Positions 1 to 6,799 of a DNA stretch of 8,317 nt are shown here, in pieces. Where the stretch lies: positions 1 to 8,317 of the forward strand of contig SRXB01000077.1 in assembly GCA_009724975.1 (NCBI GenBank), written 5' to 3'. The notes below the pieces were generated by a model, which was not told the origin of the DNA, made no database searches, and worked only from the letters and a program-made list of their open reading frames with translations. Numbering within the stretch: the first letter of the stretch is position 1; each line of letters begins with the position of its first letter. Position numbers and translations under genes: made by a program. Origin of the DNA: a bacterium (GTDB taxonomy: Bacteria; Desulfobacterota; Deferrisomatia; Deferrisomatales; BM512).

Positions 1-734
1 TCGCTGAAAAATACCGAAGCGGGGGCGTCCTCCACGATTCTGCCGTGAAGGAGGACTATTACGCGGGTGGAGAGGAACTTAACCAGCCGAAGGTCGTGGG
101 AGATGAAAACCATCGTGCTCTTCTGGCGCTGGTGTATCTGCCGGAGAAGGTCCAGCAGCTGGGTCTGGATAGGCTGGTCGAGCCCGCTTACCGGCTCGTC
201 GGTCACCACGAACTTAGGCCTCGTGGCCAGAGCCCGGGCGAAGACGACGCGCCTCTTTTCCCCTCCGGAGAGGCTGGTGGGGAACTCTTCCAGCCTTTGC
301 AGGGGAAGTTGCACAAGACGGGCCAGCTTTTCGACCTCTTCCAGCGCTCGCGCCTTTGTGGCCTGTTTGTAATGAGTCCTGACCGCTTCCAGAAGGGCGT
401 CGCGAACCTTGAAGGCTGGATTCAGGCTGGCGTAAGGGTTTTGGAAGACCATCTGGGCCGACATGCGGAACTCTTTTTCCTGCCCACGCGTCATGTTGCC
501 CACTTCAAAGCCGTTGACCTCGACGCGACCCGTCTCGAAGGGAACAAGCCCCAAAAGGCACCTGCCCAGAGTGGTTTTCCCCGAACCCGATTCGCCTACT
601 AGCGCCGCCAGCTCTCCCTCGGCCAAGGTGAAGTTGATGCCCTGAAGGGCCGGGACCTTGTTGGACCACCGAGACAAGAGGCCCGAGGCGCCGAAGTATT
701 TCCAGAGATTTTCAACCACAACAGCGGAACCCAT
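1..734 (-). CDS. Dipeptide/oligopeptide ABC transporter ATPase, DppF/OppF-like (3' end cut by window edge)
   Basis: This is the second cytoplasmic ATP-hydrolysing subunit of the importer encoded just upstream; it would pair with the DppD-like ATPase to drive the two permeases. The 244 visible residues carry a full nucleotide-binding domain: Walker A GESGSGKT at 47-54, Q-loop Gln98 in MVFQNPYASLNP, ABC signature LSGGEKRR at 155-162, Walker B FVVTDEP at 175-181 and the H-loop His213 in ISHD. All catalytic residues are present, so the site looks competent. The frame is still open at base 1; family members usually run 270-330 residues, so the end of the domain and any oligo_HPY tail are missing. 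The ATG at 734 follows the upstream stop by one base and is served by GGAGG at 740-744, which lies in the last glycine codons of the preceding gene. The assignment to DppF/OppF rests on its place as the second ATPase and the typical FQNPYASLNP Q-loop. Confidence 0.95.
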   Translation of the reverse strand, partial: MGSAVVVENLWKYFGASGLLSRWSNKVPALQGINFTLAEGELAALVGESGSGKTTLGRCLLGLVPFETGRVEVNGFEVGNMTRGQEKEFRMSAQMVFQNPYASLNPAFKVRDALLEAVRTHYKQATKARALEEVEKLARLVQLPLQRLEEFPTSLSGGEKRRVVFARALATRPKFVVTDEPVSGLDQPIQTQLLDLLRQIHQRQKSTMVFISHDLRLVKFLSTRVIVLLHGRIVEDAPASVFFS

Positions 735-735
735 C

Positions 736-1773
736 TCATCCTCCGCCAAAACAGGCGATTTGGTGACCCTCGGCCACATCTGTAAGGCCGGGACACTCAA
801 GAAGACACCTGGAGGTGGCTTTTTCGCAACGAGGACTGTATGGGCAGCCGACCTGGGGGGCGGGCTCTTTGGCGGCGAGCCTTGGCGAGGCCCCTTCGAT
901 GAGCTTTTTCTCCGACTCAAGCAAAAATGCCGTATAGGGATGCTTTGGTCGGTGGTCCCACGAGAGGACCTCATCAACATATCCCGTTTCAACCACCTTG
1001 CCTTCGTAGAGAACGGCCACGTCGGTGGCGAGAATGCGCGCGGCGGCCAGATCGTGCGTCACCAAGAGGAGAGTCGCGCCCTTTTCCTTAACCATCGCGG
1101 AGAGGAGGGCGATAATTGAAATTCGCAAGGTGGCGTCAAGGCCGGTCGTTGGCTCGTCCGCAATGAGAAGGCGTGGGCCCGGGGCCAACGCAAGCGCTAT
1201 CGCCGCTCTTTGGGCCATTCCGCCCGAAAGTTCGTGTATGTAGCAGTGGGCTACTTTTTCGACGTCGTACATCTCGACGCGTGAAAGCCACTTTAGCGCC
1301 TCTTTTTGCGCCTCTTCCTTTGAAAGCTCCGGATTTCCGCGCCGTATGGAGGTTATGAGCATCTGCCCGATGGGATGGAAGGGGGAGAGCGATGTTGAGG
1401 CGTCCTGCGGGATAAGGGTCACGTCTTTGCCCAGCATCTCTCCCCAAGCCCTTTTCTGGGCTTTTTTCCACCCGAGGATGTCTTTTTTGATGGATAGCTG
1501 GGGTGTATGGGTGATTTTGACGTATTGTGGCAATTCAGTAAGAATCTCGCGACCCAAAACCGTCGCCTCGCCGCTGACCACCCCAGGGAGCCCCTGATGG
1601 ACACCCAAAACGGAATGCACGATGCAAGTCTTGCCGGAGCCGGATTCGCCCAGGAGCGCGAAGGTCCTGCCCGCCTGGACGCATATGTCCACGTCCGAGA
1701 GAATCTTGCGCATGTACTTGCGCCCTTCGAGATAGACATTGAGCCCCTTGGTGGAAAAAGCGGCCTCGCTCAT
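736..1773 (-). CDS. Dipeptide/oligopeptide ABC transporter ATPase, DppD-like
   Basis: This is a cytoplasmic ATPase subunit of 345 residues in a PepT-family importer. Visible motifs in order are Walker A GESGSGKT at 42-49, Q-loop Gln123 in LIPQD, signature LSGGMAQR at 182-189, Walker B LLIADEP at 202-208 and H-loop His240 in VTHD. The C-terminal oligo_HPY region starts at HPYTAFLL (278-285) and holds Cys310, Cys316, Cys323, Cys327 and Cys341, the cysteine pattern typical of DppD-type tails. LSGGM and the long tail identify it as the D-type rather than F-type subunit. It is unusual in having roughly 25 extra residues (about 82-108) between Walker A and the Q-loop, and Pro in place of the usual Phe before the Q-loop Gln. 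The ATG at 1773 forms an ATGA overlap with the upstream permease stop and has a strong Shine-Dalgarno site. The frame stays open upstream to 2088, but that part reads across the permease and has no family similarity. Confidence 0.95.
   Translation of the reverse strand: MSEAAFSTKGLNVYLEGRKYMRKILSDVDICVQAGRTFALLGESGSGKTCIVHSVLGVHQGLPGVVSGEATVLGREILTELPQYVKITHTPQLSIKKDILGWKKAQKRAWGEMLGKDVTLIPQDASTSLSPFHPIGQMLITSIRRGNPELSKEEAQKEALKWLSRVEMYDVEKVAHCYIHELSGGMAQRAAIALALAPGPRLLIADEPTTGLDATLRISIIALLSAMVKEKGATLLLVTHDLAAARILATDVAVLYEGKVVETGYVDEVLSWDHRPKHPYTAFLLESEKKLIEGASPRLAAKEPAPQVGCPYSPRCEKATSRCLLECPGLTDVAEGHQIACFGGG
740..744 (-). promoter_or_regulatory. Ribosome binding site of the second ATPase gene
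   Basis: GGAGG lies five bases before the ATG at 734, inside the terminal Gly codons of the first ATPase. It decides the start: another ATG at 739 overlaps the upstream stop, but it opens an unrelated short frame and sits directly against the GGAGG. The embedded site implies that the two ATPases are translated in a coupled way. Confidence 0.6.
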
Positions 1774-2621
1774 GACCTCTCCTCCACTACCCTCAATATC
1801 CCCTGCCCGACCAGGGTAAAGCCTACCAGAGTTATGGAAATCATAATGGCTGGGGCCAGCGCGGGGAAAAGGTGGCCGGTGAAGACGCCATCGCGGGCCA
1901 GGGCTATCATGTTTCCCCAGCTTGGCTTGGGTTCCTGCACCCCAAGCTCGCCGCCAAGATACGAAAGGCTGGTCTCCACGAGCAGCGCATAGGCCATGAG
2001 GCTCATGAGCTGGGCAAGTATGACCCTTCTGGCGTGGCCCCAAAGAATATGCACGAAAACTATGCGCGCCATGCTGACGCCAAGACACCGCTCGGCCTCT
2101 ATGAAGGCGGCGGCGCGAAGCCTCTCGACGCTTGAGCGGATTGCTCCGGCGATCTGCGGCGCGAAGGTGACCCCGACGGCGGTCATTATCCAGATGAGGT
2201 TGCTTCTGGCTATCGAAGCCACCAGCAGCACCAGGACGAATTTCGGCAAAGAGTCCAAAACCTCCAGGAGCCAGGCGGTAACCGCCCCCCAGATCCTGCC
2301 GCCGAGGGACTCGGCCACCCCGAGTATTCCGCCCACAACAAGGGCGACTCCCATTGCCAGCGCCCCCGGGGGGGTAAAGTAGGCGGCGGCGGCGCCAAGG
2401 CGGGAAAACAGGTCGCGGCCAAGTGCGTCGGCGCCTAAAAGGAGGGAGGAAGAGGGTCCGGCGTTCCCCTCGGCGATAAACTGCATCGGGTCGTGCGGCA
2501 ACCAGCCAAGGGTTCCTGCGAGCATCCCCAGCGTGGCGGGGATGAGGCAGATTATGCCCACGATGAAGCTCAACATCTTGCCGTCGCGGTTTTCAGTGGG
2601 ATAGGTGAGGAACTTACCCAC
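1770..2621 (-). CDS. Dipeptide/oligopeptide ABC transporter permease, DppC-like
   Basis: This is the second inner-membrane channel subunit of the importer, 283 residues from the chosen GTG. It opens with a membrane segment at about 17-36, followed by the family hallmark LGADALGRDLFSRL (62-75; consensus LGTDxxGRDxxSR). Further hydrophobic stretches follow. The EAA-type loop FIEAERCLGVS (173-183), which docks onto the ATPases, is well conserved. Downstream come the typical SYLGGELGV and PSWGNMI motifs and two more hydrophobic segments, ending GILRVVEERS without the usual DPR-type tail. The start is uncertain. GTG at 2621 gives an 8-base overlap with the upstream stop and a normal N-terminus. 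TTG at 2678 would add 19 residues overlapping the previous gene, and ATG at 2576 would trim to just before the first membrane helix. None has a strong ribosome site. The stop overlaps the next gene's ATG by four bases (ATGA). Confidence 0.93.
   Translation of the reverse strand: MGKFLTYPTENRDGKMLSFIVGIICLIPATLGMLAGTLGWLPHDPMQFIAEGNAGPSSSLLLGADALGRDLFSRLGAAAAYFTPPGALAMGVALVVGGILGVAESLGGRIWGAVTAWLLEVLDSLPKFVLVLLVASIARSNLIWIMTAVGVTFAPQIAGAIRSSVERLRAAAFIEAERCLGVSMARIVFVHILWGHARRVILAQLMSLMAYALLVETSLSYLGGELGVQEPKPSWGNMIALARDGVFTGHLFPALAPAIMISITLVGFTLVGQGILRVVEERS
1776..1785 (-). promoter_or_regulatory. Ribosome binding site of the first ATPase gene
   Basis: GGAGGAGAGG precedes the ATG at 1773, with its GGAGG core seven bases away. 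It lies inside the end of the permease gene. It supports the 1773 start over the longer in-frame extension. Confidence 0.65.
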
Positions 2622-3654
2622 GGTTGCGCTGCCTTGGGTCCGCCAGAAACCCGATGAAGTCACACGACATGGAGGCAAGCTTCAAAAGCCCCGCCATGAC
2701 AAGCGCCGCGCCCAGCAAAACCGGCATGTCGCGCTCGGCGGCGGCGCGCCAGGCGAGATAGCCCAGCCCTGGCCATCCCAGGGCGGCCTCAAGGACCACT
2801 AGCGAGCCGAAATAAAAGGAAATCCTGCGTGAAATGTGGGAGACCGCGCCTGGGATGAAGCCGCGCGCAATGACCTCGCGCATGCTAAGACCCATTATCA
2901 TCACGCCGGTTATGTGGTCGCCGGTCGCGGAGTGCTTGAGTTCGCCGGAAAAGCGCTGGTAAAGGTCGATAAGGCCGCCGTCGCCGAGCGCTAGTATGAA
3001 CGCGGCGAAGAACCATGGTATGAAGGCGGCTTCGACGGGCAGCGGGAACCACTCGGGAATCGACCAGTATCCGCCCTGCGCACCCCAGGATATAAAGCGG
3101 TTGCCGCCAGCCACGAAGATGTAAACGAAGAGGAAGACCGGAATAGAGGAGATGAGGCCGACAACCGCGCCAATTGCGCGGGTGCCGGACGAATCGGGCA
3201 TATGTGATTTTGACAGGGCAAGCGCGAGCGCGATGGCTACCGATATGGTGAGACCGGTGAAAAGCAGCGCGAAAGAGCTTTTGGCGGCGGGCCAAATCAG
3301 ATCTTCAGCCGGCCTGCCCCTTTGCAGGGCGGAGCTAGTGCCGAATTGCCCGACAACGACGCCGCCGAGCCAGCGGAAATATTCCACTGCCGCCGACCGC
3401 TCTGAAATTTCGGGCTCCGCTTTTGTCTCCGTCAGGATAGCCGGTTCGCTTTGCAGACGAAGGCTTTTTGCGGTGTCCGCCGGAGCGGCCTTCAGCACAA
3501 CGAAGAGCAGAAGGCTCGCACCGACCAAAACCAGCAAAGTTGCCGCCAGCTTTCTTCCCGCGAAAGAGAGAAGGCCGAAAATCAGGCGGCGGGTATCACT
3601 TCTCCTTCCACTCTGCAATGTAGGAGAAGAAATAGAAGGGGTGGAGTCGGACAT
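2614..3654 (-). CDS. Dipeptide/oligopeptide ABC transporter permease, DppB-like
   Basis: This is the first inner-membrane channel subunit, 346 residues from the ATG at 3654. The first membrane helix (about 36-54) ends in LKAAPAD, matching the RLAPGDP motif of DppB. It is followed by YFRWLGG and GQFGTS (92-107), a hydrophobic core with SIPVF, and near the C-terminus GWPGLG (293-298) and a final ADPRQRNRG. These identify the DppB/OppB type. There are two oddities. About 20 Ser/Thr/Arg-rich residues precede the family-like part, and this stretch overlaps the binding-protein gene by 59 bases. The EAA loop (about 249-271) reads TGVMIMGLSMRE, keeping the Gly but not the usual acidic/Ala residues. 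A TTG two codons further upstream (3660) is an alternative start. An AAGGAG at 3602-3607 suggests translation might begin later, but no in-frame ATG/GTG/TTG lies at the right distance. Confidence 0.92.
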   Translation of the reverse strand: MSDSTPSISSPTLQSGRRSDTRRLIFGLLSFAGRKLAATLLVLVGASLLLFVVLKAAPADTAKSLRLQSEPAILTETKAEPEISERSAAVEYFRWLGGVVVGQFGTSSALQRGRPAEDLIWPAAKSSFALLFTGLTISVAIALALALSKSHMPDSSGTRAIGAVVGLISSIPVFLFVYIFVAGGNRFISWGAQGGYWSIPEWFPLPVEAAFIPWFFAAFILALGDGGLIDLYQRFSGELKHSATGDHITGVMIMGLSMREVIARGFIPGAVSHISRRISFYFGSLVVLEAALGWPGLGYLAWRAAAERDMPVLLGAALVMAGLLKLASMSCDFIGFLADPRQRNRG

Positions 3655-5131
3655 TTTCAATCCGGCTGTTTATCGCCGCATACCGGTTCAAGCTCCAAAG
3701 GAAGATGTAGGGCAAATCGTCGTGGAGCACCTTGTGCAACTCGCCGTAGGTGGCGCGAAGCATCTCGGAATTCTTTGCCTGTCGGCTCTCGTCCAGAAGC
3801 CTGTCGGCTTCTGCGCTGGAGTAGGCCCCGAAGTTGTTCTGGTTGGGGCCGGTCTGGGTGGAATGGAAAAGCGTGTAGATGTTCACGCTGTTGTCGAAGG
3901 TCCATTCCGCGAGGACCAGGTCGAAATCATGGTCTTCGAAGACCGCCGTCTTCCAGGCTATCGGCTCAAGGAAGCGGATGTCGGCCTTGATGCCCATGTT
4001 TTTAAGCTGCTGCTGAAGGTCGAGGACCACGGCCTTTTGGACCTCGGACTGGGCGAGGGATACGATTTTGAGGGTAATGGGCTTGCCGTCGTATTCCCTT
4101 ACGCCGTCCTTGTCGGCGTCGTTGATTCCCGCTTCCTTCAAAAGCTGTATGGCTCGCTCGGAATTGAAGGCCGAGGGCTTGACGTCGAAATTGTATGCCC
4201 ACGACGCGGGCGGGAAGGGGCCGGAAATTATGGTTCCGCGATTGCCGTAATGGGCCTTGAGCATCTCTGGGCGGTTCAGGCCGGCTTCAAGCGCCTGCCT
4301 GAAGGCCTTCACCCGGATGAGGGGGTTTCGGAAATTAAGGCCCAGGTAGCTGTAGGAAAGGGTCGAGTAGGGGTAGAGCCTTACGCTGGTAAGCTCTTCC
4401 AGGGCGGGGATGTCTTTCGGGCGAACCTGGGGCAGAAGGTCAACCGCGCCGTAGCGCAAAAGCTCGTTTCTGATGTTGTCGTCCGGCACCGGCGAGACTT
4501 CCACCGCATCTATGCCGCCCTCTTTGTTGTTCGGATAGTAGGCGTTTCTCTTGAAGCGTATTTCGCCTGCGTGGGTCCATTCGCCAAAGGAGAAGGGGCC
4601 GCTGCCCACCGGGGATTCTATCGCCGATTCCGAGGCTATAAACCCCATCGGGAACTTGTGCGAGGGCAGTATCTTGAAATCGAAGTAAAGAAGCGGGTTA
4701 AGAACCTTGCGTTTGAAGTTGACGATGACCATCTGGTCGTTCGGAGCCTCTACGCTCTCGAAGGCGTCGAACTGAGCCCCGAGGGCGGTGGCTGTGCGCG
4801 GGTCGCGACCGGCTTCAATGGTGAAGACGACGTCCTTGGCGGTGACGGGGGTGCCGTCGTGCCATTTCAGCCCCTTCTTCAGCTTGAACTTGACGGATTT
4901 CTCGTCGGGCGAGATCGTCCAGGAATCGGCTATGGCCGGTTCGACGTCTCCCGCGACCGGCGGACTGACCAGCCCTTCGTACATGAGCTCGGTAGCCCTA
5001 AGGCTAGGCATGTCCGCGACCAGCATGGGGTTCAGGCTGGTCGGGGCGGTTGACTCGGCGTAGCGCAAACCGGCGAAGGCCGGTATGGCGATGACCGAAA
5101 ACAAGATTAGCAGGCTCAGCCGCCGTATCAT
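3596..5131 (-). CDS. Periplasmic solute-binding protein of a PepT-family ABC transporter (SBP_bac_5, DppA/OppA-like)
   Basis: This is the extracytoplasmic receptor that would deliver substrate to the permeases encoded downstream; 511 residues, a normal family length. A Sec signal peptide (MIRR, then a hydrophobic core) ends in AFA at 18-20, with predicted cleavage before Gly21. There is no lipobox, so the protein should be soluble in a periplasm. Family signatures are ELMYEGLV (48-54), KWHDGTPVTAKDVVFT (89-104), GSGPF (176-180), LGLNFRNPL (263-271) and DKDGVREYDGKP (340-351); the protein ends in a typical W-x-E-K tail. The substrate is not deducible. At 409-420, EWTFDNSVNIYT replaces the GWTGDNGDPDNF-type segment of E. 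coli DppA, whose Asp contacts the peptide amino terminus. The ATG at 5131 has a good Shine-Dalgarno site. The 3' end overlaps the permease start by 59 bases. A peptide, another amine-type ligand, nickel chelates or sugars all remain possible. Confidence 0.95.
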   Translation of the reverse strand: MIRRLSLLILFSVIAIPAFAGLRYAESTAPTSLNPMLVADMPSLRATELMYEGLVSPPVAGDVEPAIADSWTISPDEKSVKFKLKKGLKWHDGTPVTAKDVVFTIEAGRDPRTATALGAQFDAFESVEAPNDQMVIVNFKRKVLNPLLYFDFKILPSHKFPMGFIASESAIESPVGSGPFSFGEWTHAGEIRFKRNAYYPNNKEGGIDAVEVSPVPDDNIRNELLRYGAVDLLPQVRPKDIPALEELTSVRLYPYSTLSYSYLGLNFRNPLIRVKAFRQALEAGLNRPEMLKAHYGNRGTIISGPFPPASWAYNFDVKPSAFNSERAIQLLKEAGINDADKDGVREYDGKPITLKIVSLAQSEVQKAVVLDLQQQLKNMGIKADIRFLEPIAWKTAVFEDHDFDLVLAEWTFDNSVNIYTLFHSTQTGPNQNNFGAYSSAEADRLLDESRQAKNSEMLRATYGELHKVLHDDLPYIFLWSLNRYAAINSRIENVRLHPFYFFSYIAEWKEK

Positions 5132-5137
5132 GAAAAT

Positions 5138-5143
5138 TCCTCC
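5138..5143 (-). promoter_or_regulatory. Ribosome binding site of the solute-binding protein gene
   Basis: GGAGGA lies six bases before the ATG at 5131. It is one of the clearest ribosome sites in the window and is consistent with high expression of the binding protein relative to the membrane subunits. Confidence 0.65.
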
Positions 5144-5157
5144 AAAGGCAAAAGTAA

Positions 5158-5183
5158 GAGCAGAGGGTGTCCGCCTCTGGCTC
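5158..5183 (-). promoter_or_regulatory. Intergenic hairpin before the solute-binding protein gene
   Basis: In the 66-base gap between the lipoprotein stop and the binding-protein ATG, CAGAGG (5161-5166) pairs with CCTCTG (5174-5179) around a 7-base loop. A further 3 bp (GAG/CTC) follow beyond a single bulged base. On the transcribed strand the hairpin is followed by TTACTTTTG, which is only mildly U-rich. It may be a weak terminator or an mRNA-processing/stabilising element that separates expression of the PEGA/TPR pair from the transporter. I see no convincing sigma-70-type promoter in the gap. Confidence 0.3.
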
Positions 5184-5197
5184 CGGCTCTGTATTCG

Positions 5198-6799
5198 TCA
5201 GCGGGGAGGCGCTTCTCCTCCCGTTTTGGAAGCGTAAAGTCTTTTTAGCCCTTCGTATCCCACGCGAATCGCGGGGTATGTTCCGCTAAGCTCGAACAAA
5301 ATCTCGGTGGCGGGCGCGAATTGCCCGGTCTTGGCGTATGCGCTCGACAGTTGGATCAAAAATGCCGGCGGATTGACGAAATCGGGTTTGTAGCCGCGTT
5401 TTTTCTGGTGGGCGCTGTCGAGGGTGTCGAGAGATTCCCTTGTTTTCCCCTCTCCCTCCTGTATGCAGGCGGCCATTTTGCTTATGTCGGCCTGCCTCGC
5501 GCCCAAAAGTGCGGAAGCGATTTCGCCGTTTTCCATTTCGAGCATTTTTATGCGGTCCATGCGGGTCGCGACGAGCGCCTGCTCGACCGTTTCCTTTATG
5601 TTGCCGAGCGGCCCCTTTATGCCAAGGTTGGATTGCGTTTTCGCAAGGTATACCTGGGTGTAAAACGAGGGGTCTTCGCTCAGGACCTGCCCCAAAAGCT
5701 CCCGCCCTTCATCGGCGGAGCCGCTTTTCACCAGGGCCGCGCCCCTGAGTACGCGAGCGACATCTCTAAGTTCCGCCCCGTCTATAATCACGCCAAAAAG
5801 CATCGCCGGCAATTGGCTTGACGTCTCGTCGGCGGAGACGGACAACAGGGTCTTGGCGCACTTGTCGTATTCGCCAAGGAGCCATAGGGCGCGCGCCGAC
5901 AGCCATGCGCCCTCGCTTCCACCCAGCGACGAGGCGGATTCAAGCGCAAGGCGCGCATTCGCGCGGCTAAGGAGCGCATACAGGAATAGTTCGGGTCCCG
6001 GCTCAAAGCTCGCGCCGGAAATATCAACCTCGCTGAGTGACTCGGAGGCGCCCCTGAAATCCGAAGAGGCGAATTTAGCCAGGGCTATACCGAACTTGCC
6101 CTTGTCCCTTATCGACGCGGAGCGCCCCAGATAGATGGCGCAGGCGCCGCCAAAGGCGTTTCTCTCGGCGGAGAGGTCTCTTAGCGACTTGTCAAAGTCC
6201 CCCGCCACAGCCGCGTCTCCCGAGGCGAGCGCCACCGCCGCCGTTCCCAGCGCATAGTATGTCTCCTGCCCCCGCGGGGCCGGTTCGGAAAAGATTTTTT
6301 TGGCCTCTTCAAGCCGCTTTCTTCTCAGCTCGACAAAGCCCAGCCGCGCTCGGGTTTTTTCCTTGTCCAGAACCACCGGGGATTTAAGGTATTGTGATTC
6401 CATGTCGAGGTAAAAGCCGTCAAGGGCGTCGTATGTTTCGGCCAGGGCCAAGGCGGCTCTAGCCCTGCCGATTTTCTCCTCGGGCGAGTTGCCCGCCTGG
6501 AAGGAGTCTAGGGCGTCGGCCAGTTCCATCTCGCGGTATTTAAGCCAACCCTCCTGCCCCGAGAGTAGCTTTCCGATTTTCTCATCGCGCTGGGCGTACC
6601 TCACCACCCAGCTCGATTTGAGCCGTTCGGCTTCGGTTGTCTTTAGTTTGGCGTTGGCCAGCTGGGCGGCTTTTCCCCCGCTATCGACAGAGGGCGAGCA
6701 CCCCGCTATTAGACAACCGACCAGTAGCGCCGAGGCGCTAGCGACCCAGCTTCTTTTCAAGGTAGCTGAGGTTTTTCTGGTGTTTCTTGGCTTTGTCAA
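5198..6799 (-). CDS. TPR-like repeat lipoprotein of unknown function
   Basis: The specific gene is not recognised. The protein has 533 residues from TTG at 6799. A positively charged start is followed by a hydrophobic stretch and the lipobox LIAGC, with the lipidated Cys at 34, so it should be anchored in an envelope membrane facing the periplasm. The rest is soluble and almost wholly helical, with Ala/Leu-rich TPR-like helix pairs. The clearest are near ARVLRGAALVKSGSADEG and the C-terminal FLIQLSSAYAKTGQFAPATE (about 480-500). TPR proteins act as scaffolds for protein contacts; no catalytic motif is visible. The start is ambiguous. TTG at 6760 would give the textbook lipoprotein signal MKRSWVASASALLVGCLIAGC (positions 14-34 here) and cut the overlap with the upstream gene from 62 to 23 bases, but has no visible ribosome site. 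TTG at 6799 has a weak GGGGA upstream. The overlap implies co-transcription with the PEGA gene; the transporter follows after 66 bases. Confidence 0.85.
   Translation of the reverse strand: MTKPRNTRKTSATLKRSWVASASALLVGCLIAGCSPSVDSGGKAAQLANAKLKTTEAERLKSSWVVRYAQRDEKIGKLLSGQEGWLKYREMELADALDSFQAGNSPEEKIGRARAALALAETYDALDGFYLDMESQYLKSPVVLDKEKTRARLGFVELRRKRLEEAKKIFSEPAPRGQETYYALGTAAVALASGDAAVAGDFDKSLRDLSAERNAFGGACAIYLGRSASIRDKGKFGIALAKFASSDFRGASESLSEVDISGASFEPGPELFLYALLSRANARLALESASSLGGSEGAWLSARALWLLGEYDKCAKTLLSVSADETSSQLPAMLFGVIIDGAELRDVARVLRGAALVKSGSADEGRELLGQVLSEDPSFYTQVYLAKTQSNLGIKGPLGNIKETVEQALVATRMDRIKMLEMENGEIASALLGARQADISKMAACIQEGEGKTRESLDTLDSAHQKKRGYKPDFVNPPAFLIQLSSAYAKTGQFAPATEILFELSGTYPAIRVGYEGLKRLYASKTGGEAPPR
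5204..5222 (-). promoter_or_regulatory. Short GC-rich hairpin at the 3' end of the lipoprotein gene
   Basis: GGGAGG (5204-5209) and CCTCCC (5217-5222) form a perfect 6-bp stem with a 7-base loop, covering the last codons of the lipoprotein gene. There is no T-run after it, so it is not a standard intrinsic terminator. Together with the neighbouring hairpin it makes two stem-loops within about 65 bases of transcript. Chance formation in GC-rich sequence is possible. Confidence 0.2.

Noticed and set aside
45..602. 185-residue open frame on the plus strand at the left end
   Set aside because: It is antisense to the ATPase, whose Walker A, signature, Walker B and H-loop are all intact on the minus strand.
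599..739. ATG at 739 overlapping the upstream stop as ATGA, as start of the second ATPase
   Set aside because: It opens a different frame with no ATPase motifs that ends at 599. The ATPase frame starts at the ATG at 734.
1774..2088. In-frame N-terminal extension of the first ATPase back to 2088
   Set aside because: It overlaps conserved permease sequence in another frame, has no family similarity, and a strong ribosome site sits before the ATG at 1773.
3152..5053. 633-residue open frame on the plus strand opposite the binding-protein and permease genes
   Set aside because: It lies opposite two well-supported family members. Over the binding-protein gene it is the in-register antisense frame, open because TTA, CTA and TCA codons are rare in the sense gene. 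Its composition (Arg/Val/Gly-rich) shows no recognisable domain.
5145..5183. Intrinsic terminator ending the PEGA/TPR transcript
   Set aside because: The stem is only 6+3 bp with a bulge and the following tract (TTACTTTTG) is not a proper U-run, so I list it only as a hairpin of uncertain role.
5132..5260. Sigma-70-type promoter upstream of the binding-protein gene
   Set aside because: TGACGA and TACTTT-like elements can be found but not with 16-18-base spacing, so nothing supports a promoter call.
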